DNA from: Euonymus europaeus
Lineage: Eukaryota; Streptophyta; Magnoliopsida; Celastrales; Celastraceae
Direction: 5' to 3'
Assembly (NCBI GenBank): GCA_963580455.1
Contig: OY756968.1
Span: 19,251,996 to 19,315,995 of the forward strand
Length of the DNA stretch: 64,000 bases
In this document: positions 11,331 through 23,329 of the stretch, one piece after another
Numbering within the stretch: position 1 is the first letter of the stretch
How the letters are laid out: every line of letters begins with the position of its first letter
Notes under the pieces: generated by a model
Told to the model about the DNA's origin: nothing
The model's input: the letters and a program-made list of their open reading frames with translations, nothing else
The model's database searches: none
Program-made: the position numbers and the translations under genes

Positions 11331-13490
11331 ATAAACTAACAAAGTAAACTCATAATTATATTTATTGAGCTTATCATTTGGTGCATAATCCTTAGCTCAG
11401 CTTTTATCATGTCTATCAAAAGTTCCACTAGAGTGAGGATTTTTCATTCCACCATAAAGTTCTATATGTAAACATTCAACCAACCTCAATGAAAATCTTT
11501 TTTAGTTTCTATCTAGCTCTTTATGTTTGATATTGTTGATAAACATGAATTTTCCATACTATAGAGTAAAAGTAATATTTAAAAAATTATGGTGTGACTA
11601 CAATTGGAAATTAAATTTAATATGAAACTTATAGGCAGAAGATGTGCTACAAAATTCAAACTTTGATTACCTTGATTGCTAGAAGATGTCAAATCGATGG
11701 TAGTATTGGATGTGTACACATTAACATTGCCAAGAATGATCCCAACCCTATAAATATTGCTCCTTAGACCAATTCTTGTAATAGATATTCTACATAATAT
11801 ATATGTACCCATCGGAGTAGACACTATCATTCTCTAAAAAAAATCCACTATGATGGACACTGATAAACAGTACTTATGAAAGTTCTCATATTTTGTTGTC
11901 ATAATTTGTGGAAGACTAAATATTTACTATTAAGTCTCACCAAAGTAGTTTTCATTTTTTGCCTATTCTGATTGAAGGAATTTCTTTTGTTTTGCATTAT
12001 TATGCCCCAAGTATCAAAATGATTGATGATATACCTGAATGATTTTTCCTATTGAAAACTTATTAGATTAAGTTATTAAGGATTTAACATGATAATCGGA
12101 ATACATGAGAAAATGTGATGCAGTGGTAGAGTTAAAGGGGTGAAAATTAAAAGGTTACAAATAAGATTCGTAAAAATGTGGAGATAATGTTGGGCATATC
12201 TTGCATGTTCCTTTTTTCTCACCATGGAACATCATGAATGTGAGTTGTCCAACTTTTTAAAAGAAAAACATGATATTTGGGATGCATATGTATTCTATTT
12301 TTGTAATAGTTTAGGTACAAATTTTTTTATCTATTTTGTTATGTTGTTATTCACAATGTGGAACAAACATTTCTTGATATGAAGTTGACATCATCTATTA
12401 TGGGCTTTAGGATTTTGCAAGAAATAGGATGGAAAGGGAAAGGTCCCCTAGGAAGAATGAACAAGCATCTCTTGATACAAAATTGATGGCAACTAATCTG
12501 AGCTTTAGTCTTTTACAAAAAAAATGAAGTGGAAACGGAAGGAGGACTCTTGCGAAGAATGAGCATAAAATTCCTTTTGTACTATTACTTATATCTTTTA
12601 TTGTTTGTAATCATTTTTTGATGTGTTGCATTCACGAACTGTCATGTAATTTGAATAATTTTTTATTATTCATTTTCTTTATTCGCTCATTTTTACATGT
12701 TTAAGGATTTTCTAGATCCACAAAATGGGCACAACAATTGTTATTCGCAAAACATCTATATACATTTTTCTTAATAGAAAAAATAGATGCAAGCATCATT
12801 TAGAGGCATAAATTATAAAATGAACGAAATATAATAGAGTATATATGTTGTTAGAGCGTTAGCGAAATAAAACATTATGAAATGACCATTAACCATTGAG
12901 GATGGGGAGAAGGTTGACACTAGACTTAAATGCACAATTGACATAGACACATTAAAAAATTAAAGTTATAATATTGATTAATTTAATAAGTGTATTCCAT
13001 AACTTTCATATTCATATGATTGTAAAATACAAGGAAAATTCATATTCTGCTCTAAAATTTAATTTTATAACACAAAGAATATGCATATGTTACTAAACTC
13101 AAGAACAAACTCATAAAGCAATGATCTCAAGTAAGCCAAGAAAATGTCGAAAAATTAAACTTTCCTTGTGAGAATAAGCGGAAAAGAAACATTTATAGTT
13201 TCAAAACAAGTCGATACAACATCATGAGATGGAGATCTATATAATCAATATAATATTAACCCAGACTTTGCCTCATCCAAATCTTCACCCTACTAAAAGC
13301 AAATGTGAGTTTTTTTAAAGCACCTCAAAAACAACTATGAATAATAAAGCTACAAAATGAGGAACTTTTTAGAAACATTGAGTTTACAGTTTAATGTTCT
13401 TTTTTCTTCTTTTTTTTTGGAATATTTTTTCCTTTTAGTCAAGGAAAATTGCAATTCAAATATCAAAAAATTACCACATTTTTAAAAAAA
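11331..13490. other. AT-rich interior of the Helitron remnant
   Basis: No coding similarity is recognised. The stretch presumably belongs to the Helitron because Rep fragments lie upstream and a Helitron-type terminus downstream on the same strand. Two similar short segments near 12370-12450 and 12460-12560 (both containing CTTGATA and AAGAATGA) look like an old duplication. Confidence 0.4.
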
Positions 13491-13522
13491 TAACCCCGCG
13501 CGAAGCGCAAGCATGTTCCTAG
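13491..13522 (+). mobile_element. Helitron 3' terminus
   Basis: The sequence CCCCGCGCGAAGCGC forms a short GCGC-GAA-GCGC hairpin, followed after a few bases by CTAG at 13519-13522 and then a T. A GC-rich hairpin shortly before CTRR, inserted next to T, is the standard Helitron 3' end. The matching 5' TC end was not located. Confidence 0.75.
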
Positions 13523-14391
13523 TTTAAATGAAAACTTGAACTGCACATGGAGGGTCGAGGGAGGATGAAGGCTACAAATTATGGTGAATAGTTTCACAAT
13601 CGACTGGGAGCTTTTGAGTGTGAAGTTTCACACTTGATCATGGACTTTGGTGGCATCTTTGGCCAAGGTTTATTTTCTTGTGCAAGCATAATTCTCGAAA
13701 GCATGCACACACTATATTCTGTACCTATAATAATTGCTTCAAAACTAGTATTGAAATTGGATTCCCTTTGCTGTCGTCACCTCTTCTGCGGCTTGCACCT
13801 TCGCAACTGATAGAAAAGAGGGTTTCTTGAAGGGTGGACAGAAAGTCGAAGGGAGTAATTGTTTGTAGGCAAAGACAAATTATCTTTTAAACAAAGACAA
13901 ATTATCTTATGAAAGAAAAGGGAAGAGAAAGTGTTGGAACGTCGTCTTCACGTCGTTGAGGGTAACAAGGATGTTTTATCTTTTATATTTACGAAATTTG
14001 ATCAATTGTCTTAAATATTGTTAGGCTCATCTAGCGACTATCTTTTAATCTAGACATCCAAGGGTGCATAAATAGGATGAGGTAGGGCTCTAAAACAACC
14101 AACAAAATCGAGACTAACCAAAATTAAATCGTTTGGTTGATTTTTATACATATATTTTTATATGTTTTCCACTAAGTTTAATTAAAAATTCAACAAAAAA
14201 TCGACATAATTGATTGATAACTCACTAAAAAATTTATCAAAATATGTTAAAAAAATTAATGTAAATCCGCCGTTGACACTCCTAAATAGGTGAGGGGTTG
14301 GAGTAAGCTAAGTGGCACTGAGAATGACCTCTGTAATATTAATGGTGAGAGTTGGCCTTTTAGTCATTTTATTTCCTTTTTCTTAATAAAA
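13523..14391. other. Intergenic DNA between Helitron and MULE
   Basis: No coding or repeat structure is recognised apart from simple AT-rich sequence. Confidence 0.4.
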
Positions 14392-14775
14392 TGAGTTGTT
14401 GGGTCTTCTGAAATGAAAAAACAAAGGAACCCAACCTTTTTAGTCCCAAAATTCTCCCAACCCAGTTGGCACCAACGTGGCATGACAGGTCAGAAGCTTA
14501 GGTGGCAAATGGGTTGGATGGGTAAAAAATTTAACCTAGATTCATCTCTTTCTTTCTCCTTCGTGCAGCTGTGTTATTATCTTCTCTTCGTGGTTGCAGT
14601 ATTGCATCTGTAGGGAATGAGTTTGGAAGGGGAAACCAGGTTCGACTCAAAATGTTGGGCTCGTTTATTTTTTCAAAATCCAATTCCATCCACGTTCGTC
14701 GGAACATATTTGGCTTATCTCTTTTGATTTTGGTAGTTGAAGCTGGTTGTCGGTCTCTCTTTGAACATCTACCTG

Positions 14776-15260
14776 TGCCTTTGGGTTAGATTCGTACCTT
14801 TCTATCTAGATGTTGTTGTTCTTTGTAAATGAAGTGCAAGAGCTTGGTTTGATTATGTGATATTGGTATGGTTACATTGTTGGCTGGAATTGTTTGCATT
14901 GTGTGACAGTGCGAGTTACATTGTTTTAGGACTGTCCTCCAGTTTAGCTACATTGTTTGAATAACGCACCAGTATTCTAGTACATTGTTTTAATTATGTA
15001 TCAGTTTTCTATTACCTCTGCCTCTGGGTTAGTTTCGTACCTCTCTATCTAGATGTTGTTGTTCTTTGTAAATGAAGTGCAAGAGCTTGGTTTGATTATC
15101 TGATATTGGTATGGTTACATTGTTGGCTAGAATTGTTTACATTGTTTGACAGTGCGAGTTACATTGTTTTAGGACTGTCCTTCAGTTTAGTTACATTGTT
15201 TGAATAACGCACCAGTTTTATATTACATTGTTTTAATTATGTTTCAGTTTTATATTACAT
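14776..15260 (+). repeat. 243-bp tandem duplication in the MULE
   Basis: The segment from about 14776 is repeated from about 15017 with a period of 243 bp (TCTATCTAGATGTTGTTG begins at 14801 and 15044). Each copy contains several TTACATTGTTT-type motifs. It lies just upstream of the FAR1-type gene, in its promoter or leader. Confidence 0.85.
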
Positions 15261-15371
15261 TGTTTTAAGGCTGTGAAACTTCAGTAATATTATTTGTTGC
15301 CCTGTTAGTAATTCAATTTGTCACATTAGTTTAAATATTGTCATAGCTGATTTTTGGTTTTATGCATAGAT

Positions 15372-17587
15372 ATGGATGGTAATTATGATATTATTTCATG
15401 TGGAGGTGATAGTGGTTTTGGGTCGCCAAAGAAGTTATTATGTGATGAAGTTGTAAGTTCGAATGATGGTTTTGGAGAACACCAGCAAGGTGTCTTTAAA
15501 GGAGTTTTGGTTCCAATGGTGGGAATGTTGTTTGATGATGTTATTTCAATGTTTGAAATTTACAAGAGATATGGGGAACGAGTTGGTTTTTCGGTGATGA
15601 AGAGGATTGTCAATAAAGTTGATGATGGGGGTGAGAAATATGTGACTCTTGTTTGTGGGAAGGCGGACAAGTATCGAAGCAAGTAAAAAAAAAGCTATAA
15701 ATCCTCGTCCAATTGCAAAGTTTGGTTGCAAGGCTAGAATATGAGCACGATGCAATTATGATGGAAAGTGGGAGATTACAACTTTTGAGGATGGACATAA
15801 CCATGATATGAGTCCAACTAAATCAAGATATTTTGTTTGTAATCGTGAAATTAATTCGCATGTGAAGAGACAGATTGAGATTAATGACATTGTTAGTATT
15901 AGAGCTTCGAAAAGTCACAATGCATTGGTCATTGGAGCTGCTGGTCATGAGGGTTTATGTTTTCTTGAAAAAGACACCCGTAATCTTATTGCTAAACAAA
16001 GGCGTTTCTGACTTGGTATGGGCGATGAAGATGCTGTTCAAGAGTACTTTTTGAAAATGCAAGCACAAAATGATGGTTTCTTCTCTTCGATTGATTGGGA
16101 TGAGAAAGGGCGATTGAGAAATGTGTTTTGGGCTGATCCACGAAGTAGGGCTGCTTGCCGGGAGTTTGGTGATGTCATTTCTTTTGACACCACCTACCTA
16201 ACTAACAAGTATGACATGTCATTTGCTCCTTTTGTTGGAGTAAACCATCACGTTCAGTCAATTTTACTTGGATGTGCTTTGATTTCAAGTGAGGACACTA
16301 ATACTTTTGTTTGGTTGTTTAAGACTTGGTTGGCTTGTGTGAACAATGTTGCACCTGATGGAATTATTATAGACCAAGATAGGGCAATAAAGAATGCGAT
16401 TTGGATTGTCTTCCCAAATACAAAGCACAGACTCTGTTTATGGCGTAAAATGAAAAAAGTTCTTGAGAAGCTTGGTTCTTATAAGGAGTATGATAACATT
16501 ACTTATGCATTGGGGGCTGCTGTGTACGAATCACAGAGCATTGAGGAGTTTGAGAGTGCTTGGATGTTGATGATTGAGGTTTTTAAGCTTCAGGATAATG
16601 CATGGTTGGCTAGAGAGAGTCATGGGTTCCAATATATGTTAAGAAGTGTTTTGGACTGGTATGTCTACCACACAAATGACTGAGAGCATGAATACTTTTT
16701 TCAATGGATATGTCAATTCAAAGACTACTCTAAAATAGTTTGTTGAGCAATATAACAATGCATTGAGGAAAAAATTGAGAAAGAGAGTCAATCGAATTTC
16801 AACTCCTTCCACAAGCTACTAGATTGTGCCACAATTTTTGATATGGAGAAGCAGATGCGAGATTTGCACACTGAGGCTAAGTTCAAGGAGTTTCGAGGTG
16901 AGTTGTCCGGAATGATCACATGTTTCAATACAAGGGTTGTAGAGAGTAGCAATGATTTTGAAAAATATTTGGTAGAGGAGTACATTGTGTATGGAGAATA
17001 GGGTAAGAAAAAGCTCGACTTCACTGTATGTTAAGAAGCAATGACGTCCACCGTAGAGTGTTCTTGTTTCAGGTGTGTATGAAATTTGGTTTTGTATTAC
17101 AAAATGTCATTGGCAATTACAATGCTTATACTCATTACATTGTTGCTTAGAGGTTTGAATTCAGAGGCATCTTGTGCAGGCATGCAATGGCAGTGCTGAT
17201 TCGTAATGAAAAGGATTTTATGCCCGAACAATACATATTCAAACGGTGGAGGAAATATGTCAGAAGATGTCATACTCGAGTTAAAATATGCTATGATGGG
17301 TGGTTGATCACTGAAGCTCAACGACGGTATGATATTTTGTGCTAGTCATTCACAAAAATGGTAGATTTAGCAGTTGAGAATGAAGAACTATTTAATAATA
17401 TTTCACAGTGGATGGAGGTTGCAATCGATAGTATGGAGAATGAGAATATCATTCCGTCTTTACCACCAGGTAGTAGTGCCAATGATCCCATTTCAAAGAG
17501 ACGTAAAGGACGACCTCCAACTTTAAGAAAGCAGAAGATATTCAAGAGGAGAGGCAGTTCAGGCCGTAAAGGGAGCAATTTGACGTA
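15372..17587 (+). pseudogene. FAR1/FHY3-type MULE transposase, broken
   Basis: The likely start is ATG at 15372. The FAR1-type zinc domain is split over frames (FEIYKRYGERVGFSVMKRIV near 15550, then WEITTFEDGHNHDMSP near 15770). The MULE transposase core lies in an open frame at 16018-16683: VISFDTTYLTNKYDMSFAPF has the first Asp, DGIIIDQDRAIKNAI the second. After a TGA at 16681 come TTQMTESMNTFFNGYVNSK and a frame containing FEFRGILCRHAM (about 17150-17190), the end of the SWIM zinc finger, then EQYIFKRWRKYVRR. The last frame (17358-17587) ends in a basic RRKGRPPTLRKQK motif. Stops and shifts at about 15686, 16011, 16681, 17000 and 17343 rule out an intact product unless some are intronic. 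Confidence 0.85.
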
Positions 17588-17749
17588 AATCCTGTATGTG
17601 TTCATTTTAGCGTTCTCTTTATTTTATCTTCATATAATTAATATGTTTCAAGCTAACTGATATTAAAAAATTTATCAATTCAGGATTAGGATTGATTGAA
17701 GTGCAGCTAGAGTTGGCATCGTTGAAGAATTCATGGACTTGTGTGAAGA

Positions 17750-17965
17750 GGAAGCCCTTTTACATTGTTTTAATGACTAACAGTGTTTGGTTACATTGTT
17801 TTCATGCATGTCAGTAGACTGTTACATTGTTTTCGATAAATACAGAATTTGTTTACATTGTTTTTATGCATGTCAGTAAAGTGTTACATTGTTTTCATTA
17901 AGTGCAGAATTTGTTTACATTATTTTTATGCATGTCGGTAGACTATTACATTGTTCTATGAGTGA
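17750..17965 (+). repeat. Array of TTACATTGTTTT motifs
   Basis: Six or seven copies of TTACATTGTTTT or close variants occur about 30-60 bp apart, alternating with ATGCATGTCAGTA and TGCAGAATTTG. It follows directly on the FAR1-type gene. The same motif is common at 14870-15290 and appears inverted (AAACAATGTAA) near 19300, 21770 and 21805. Confidence 0.75.
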
Positions 17966-18289
17966 CAGAGATTGATTATACCTTGTTCCCATGGCAGTGA
18001 AACTACACATTCCTAGCACTCTCAAGTAGGTTCAAAAAGACATTCATTACTTGATAGTGATATCTGATAATGAAGGTCTTAAACAAAAGATTTAAGCACA
18101 TGTCCATAGTTGCACATGTTCGAGTTAACAAAATATTTAAGTACAACATTACACGTCCATAATTACCCAAGAGATCTAATAGCACATTGCTATTCCTTGT
18201 TCCATATGTAGCCTTCACCATTCAAGAATACGATCATAAGATGTGCCCTAAATCTAAGCAGCTCTTATGTTGATAAATCTTTCTACATG

Positions 18290-21200
18290 GGGAGGTCTTG
18301 AAAAATGCATTCCATTATGTACATGACGATAAATTCCACAATCCACCTTGTTTGTACATTAACGTAATCAAAATCAACCGTGCATTTAGAACATGAAATG
18401 AAATGGAATCTTTAAATAATTACAAAAATGATTAACTCACGATTCATCTGGTTGCTGTGGAGTATCCCAAATTGTGGTGATGCACGTGTCTTCCACATGT
18501 CTTCGTTGATGGAACATGGAATTGTAGTATGATATCTAACAAATAATCTTGCATGAATTTATTAGAGACACTCACATTGAAAAAAAAGTGTACTAATTAA
18601 CATAGAATGTAATGTAGGTATTTACCCAGGATTACGCATCAACAAGGTATGGATCACGTCCTTTTTTTTCCTAGGCAGGAGTGAATTGTAGTGCAGCCAA
18701 GATCCATCCTCCAAGTTTAACACCAACAATTTTCAATGATTAGGGATTTTGTGATTCCCTTGTGCGTGTAGTGGAAAGAGCTGGTACTTCATAGTTGCTT
18801 GTTCATGATTTTTGGTGAGTAGATTTGTCAAATACTTCTTGGTCATATCATTGCTATTAGTCCGGAGGAATGCCTAGTTTATGATAGGGAAGTAATGGTT
18901 AGTGATATTAAAAAAAATAGTCAATGATTTGTGCATAGTTACCATGGAAGAACTTGTTACAACCAAAGCTTTGGAAGCCACATTGTCTGGAAGATCCATT
19001 TGAGCTCTCTGGAAAAAATGCAGGACCTCAGCAAATGCATCGATGATCTGAAAGGTGGCAATCCAATTAGTTTATAGTCATCTCGATGGGAAAAACTAAT
19101 TAAATGATTGTGTGGGGAATAAACTTTGCATATACTCACATCATTTGACACCATACCATTACTTGCCAACATCAACATGTTAGTGAAAGTAACTTCTTTT
19201 TTCCCCATCGACCATATAACCTTCCTCCATTTATTTACCCAAAATATGACAAATCGAATATAATTCAGCCAGTTAAATTGCTTCTTACACAGAATAAACA
19301 ATGTAAATTGAATCAAGCTTTCATTTACTCACTCCGTTTTTGCAGATCCTTGGATTTTATGCCACTTTTCTTGGTTTTCCAGTTTCAGAAATTTTGCAGC
19401 TGGTGTTGGCACTTTTTTCATTTTTATGGTCACGTCATCACGCAGATAAAATGCATCAACATCAATCATGGATGCCTCAGCCAAAATCTTCGCTTTTTTT
19501 GTCGACATTTTTTGCCGGTGGTTCATAGTCGAAGTCGGATACAATCTTTGGAGCCCTAGTTCTTCCTTTGATTTTTTTGACCAGAGATCTTGTTCTATCG
19601 TTCTTGACTTGAGTTCCTATTGTTGCTATCTTTGGAGCTAGGGTTCGCTTTGGTATTTCCTTTATTCTTCTACTTCCGGCCTTTAGGTCCATGACCAATC
19701 TATGTTTGATAATGTCTTCTTATTCCTGCACAAGCTTTACCAACTCAGCTTTCTCTTTCTCAAGTGTTTCAATTATCTTCAAAGCTGCTTCCAATGCATT
19801 CTTTACGACCTCTTCATTTCCTACTTTCGAGGGAGAGGAAGATGGAACAACTTCATGAGCAGCAGCCAATGCATTCTCCATAGGGTCTTCATCCTTGTGC
19901 AAAGTTAAACTGTATTCTTGAACCCCCACATGTCAACATTGTTCATTAGCTATTTCTTTCTCATCTGTAGTCCCAATCCTCATCAAAAGTACATATTCAA
20001 ACAGACTTTCTTTTGAAATTGATAGGATTAATTAAAAAATTCAATGCATTTACCTGACTTTGTTTGTCTTGTTTCAGTTTCTGCGACGGGCACATATTCA
20101 CCAAATTCGACTTCAATTTCCTCTAAAAGTTTTACCTCAACATTACAAACGTTTGAAACAACAACGTATGAATCATAATTAGACAAGAAACAATGCAATT
20201 TCATACCTGCTTCTACATATTGTTCTCAATTAACATTTTCAGAGAAGCTATGCTCAAAAGCATATTCTTCAACATTCTTATTTCTCTCATTGTTATTTTC
20301 TTTATCATCTAAATGAACATTTTCTGATGGTGTTGCTTCAATCGGTACTCCTCTCACATTAGGTGAGGAATGAGTTTTTTCTGAATCAACTTCCTTGGCA
20401 TCTTCATTCACATCATGTTGTGGAGTTAACATTAAATCTTGTACATCTTCCATCATAAGAGTCTCCTCATCAATTTGGAGGAGTTCTCCCTCAATTACCT
20501 GGACGATTAAGAGAAATTTCATTAAATATATGAAATGACATTGTTTCATAAAACAATGCAAATCCATTAAGTAATGTATACATTACCTCTTTCTTTGTCA
20601 GCTTACTTAGATACTTTGTTTTGAAGTCATTCCCAAATTGCTTCAAGTCCCATTTCAGAAACCTCGGGAAATGACATTCGTCTTCACTTATTTTGCAGAC
20701 AGTCGTATGTTCACAGAATCAATACTGGATAAAAACAAATGTTTGAATTAGTAAATTGCTTTTCATAGCTGAAAAATAATTAAAATGCAAATGGATTTTT
20801 AAAGTAAAAGATAATGCAAACATTCATACCGACATAATTGTAACACATCAATGCACTTTCTCAGGATTTCTCTAATTTTTTCTGACAAAATCCATCAAGA
20901 AATTAGAAATTGCTAGAGACCAGTTGTAGCTCAACATCATTTCAAAATCTTCAACCAGTTCAATGAATGACCAAGAAAGTCCATCTGCCCAAGTTGAGAA
21001 GAACAGTGTCAAACACACATAGAGGACTAGCAACTGAGCAACATCCTTCTCATGGACATCAATTTCCTCCTCCTCCTCTTCTTTATTTTTTGTTTTAGGA
21101 GAGTAATCTTTTTCACCTTTCAAAGCCTTCTCAATTGCTACTTGAATGAATGAAGATTTTATCATCTTCACATCCTTGAATCTTCTTCGAATCAAGCCTG

Positions 21201-21666
21201 AGTTCTCTGGCGTCCTCTTGTTCAATTTGATTTCTTCCTCTCCCGATAGAACTCTAAAAATCAGTGTGACATCCTTCAGAGACACTTCTTTCTTAGCTAG
21301 CTTGAATGCTCTGACCTTGTCATCATATTTGCTTATGATGTCACACAAAATATCATCACTCTTGCGTATTTTAATTTTTGAAGATGCATAAATCCACTGT
21401 GTGAACAAATTCTAGAATGGTGTCCGCTTTAGGTATTTAAGGTGCTCGTCCTTCAACTCCAATCGACAAAGAAGTCTAGCAATAGCTTTCAAGTTGGATT
21501 TGTACTGAAGAGGGTGGCCTCCTTTCACTTTCCTCTCAGGTTTTTTCTTTTTCTGCATCTTTGAAGGTGATGCAGATTTCATAGGACTAGAATAAGCTGG
21601 ACCAAAAGTCTTCTTCTTTGGTGCCTTTGGTGGTTTCTTCAGGCTGCTTGATCTTTTTTCTGCCAC
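18290..21666 (-). pseudogene. Ulp1-like C48 peptidase gene of the MULE, broken
   Basis: The start is ATG ending at 21666, followed by a Lys-rich N-terminus (SSSLKKPPKAPKKKTFGPAY). The frame runs to about 20872 with a single TAG at 21412-21414 (RTPF-stop-NLF, probably a lost Trp) and includes SSKIKIRKSDDILCDIISKY and AWADG/LSWSFIELVEDFEMM, typical of MULE-borne Ulp1-like proteins. Later exons, joined by GT-AG boundaries, encode an acidic linker (20226-20500), a coiled coil (ALKIIETLEKEKAELVKL, 19730-19790) and the peptidase domain at about 19060-18290. There the catalytic His remains (NH-stop-KLLVLNLEDG, the TGA replacing the expected Trp), the Asp position reads Asn (LHYNSL), and PQQPDES and DCGIY supply the Gln and Cys regions. 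Further stops and an A-run frameshift near 20880 are present. Confidence 0.8.
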
Positions 21667-23100
21667 GGGAAGCTGTTAGGATATAAACAAACAAGTAATC
21701 AAAATTTCATATCTCTGCAGCAACGCATATAGAACAACATAGTCAAAAACAGTGCCTCTCAGAAACAATGTAAGGTAAGGAAAATACAGTACGAATAAAC
21801 AATGTAACTACATAAATCAAATTAAAACAAAGCACTAGATATGATCTCTACTAGATAATCTTTGTGCTTTGTGCTTTGTGCTGGGCTGGCACCCTCTCAA
21901 AAGAAAAGGGAAAATAGTGCATGCATCAACATGCAGAATTTTGCATGTCCCAAGGGAAACAAAAGCGATGCGAGAGAATGGAACACTATGCTCTATGATG
22001 TTACCAATCGAAACAAAGTTGCTGCGGGGTTGCAGGGATGTTCAAAGTTGCTATGGACAGTCAGACTCACAATATTGGAAATTTAGGGTCATATTCCTAT
22101 TTTATAAATTTCATCAATCAAACTAATTTTATGAATCACCATTAATTGATAGTACACCTTTTGTCTCAATAGCAACTTTTACAACAAAGCACACCAGCTA
22201 CAAGTCAAGGGAATCCATAACTGTACAGATAAATAGTCAAATTCAATATTACCACAATTGAGCACTAGAGAACAGGAAATCCTTGCCTGGTAATCTCATC
22301 AAAATGCAAGAATTATGTGTAGTTTGATATTCTATTTAACAATGTGTAGTTAATCTCTTTATTTGCTTAGTGTTTTGGTGTCATCCTTGGTTGGAATAAA
22401 ACTAAATAAAACTTAGAAAAATGTCATAAAAGTAATAGGTAATGCAGTAGAACAATCTTGACCCAAAAAAAACAAAGTTTCCTATTTGAAAACTTACCAT
22501 AATATTTTTCTCAAATGGGGATGAATAAAAATGTTGATCAATGCTTGAAGCTCCCTTTAACAACCTTAATGAAGGGAAAGAAAGTCTTACTACATACATA
22601 ACAATTCATTAATAGTGAAAGCCAGACTTATACTACCCATTCTCTGTGCCACAAGCCAAAGTACTTTGACAAATGCAGCTTAAGGAGGCTATGAAAAATT
22701 ATCAAACAACAATGGAGAAAAGAAATACTAAAATGTGGCCATGAAAACTGAACATTGTGTCAGGGTGTGTTAGGAGGCATTACTTCTCTTTTTATTCCAA
22801 ATTCAAGAATATGACCGAAACAAAGGAAAGTACAATACCTTATTTTCGAAAATATCCCACGCGTGAAGTCCAATTTTCAAATCTGTTCAACTAATGAAGA
22901 ACTGCTCTTGATAGAAGATGCCCAGGCTTCGTCAGCCTCAGTTGATGCCCAGAAGCAAGAAAAGTCTCCCTACAATGAGGTCAAGTTGAGAAGATGAGAG
23001 TGTTTGGGAGAGAGCCGACTCACGTCATTGTTTCGATAAATTGAGTTTTTCTGCAAAAATTCTAATTTATTTCAAAATTCTTTTTAAAATTGTCATATCA
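21667..23100. other. Right arm of the MULE
   Basis: This is the leader and promoter side of the Ulp1-like gene up to the right inverted repeat. It holds inverted TTACATTGTTT motifs near 21770 and 21805 and a TTGTGCTTTG-type short tandem repeat at 21861-21885. No conserved coding is seen. Confidence 0.5.
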
Positions 23101-23329
23101 ACTTCTGATCTGTCACCCCACGTCAAATGCCGGCTGGATTTGGAGAAATTTTGGACTAAACACTTGGGTTCCGTAGAAAATTGCTCCGAAACCGTGTGAG
23201 TTAAAGCACTTCTTCAACAGAACAGAAACAACTAATTTTATTTAATTATTTTAATTCAACTCAATTTTGTTTTTGTTTTTGTTTTATTTATTTATTTTTC
23301 TTCTGTAACGCTTGCTTTATTTCTAGAGA

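Larger units (their letters stand above)
14410..23187. mobile_element. MULE carrying FAR1-type transposase and Ulp1-like peptidase genes
   Basis: The ends are inverted repeats: left 14426-14496 (GGAACCCAACC...TTTTTAGTCCC...ACGTGGCATGACAGGTCAGAAG) and right 23101-23172, which reads GGAACCCAAG...TTTAGTCC...GACGTGGGGTGACAGATCAGAAG on the minus strand. Similarity probably extends outward by about 15 bp on each side. TGAGTT occurs just outside both ends (14392 and 23197), a possible part of a decayed 9-bp duplication. Inside lie a FAR1-type transposase pseudogene on + and an Ulp1-like pseudogene on -, converging near 17.6-18.3 kb. Family knowledge: MULE transposases gave rise to FHY3/FAR1, and Ulp1-like genes have been amplified by MULEs in plants. 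The element is degenerate but its architecture is complete. Confidence 0.8.

Noticed and set aside
16018..16683. Intact host FAR1-related gene
   Set aside because: Although this frame is open for 221 codons, stops and frame changes on both sides and the enclosing inverted repeats point to a broken MULE transposase.
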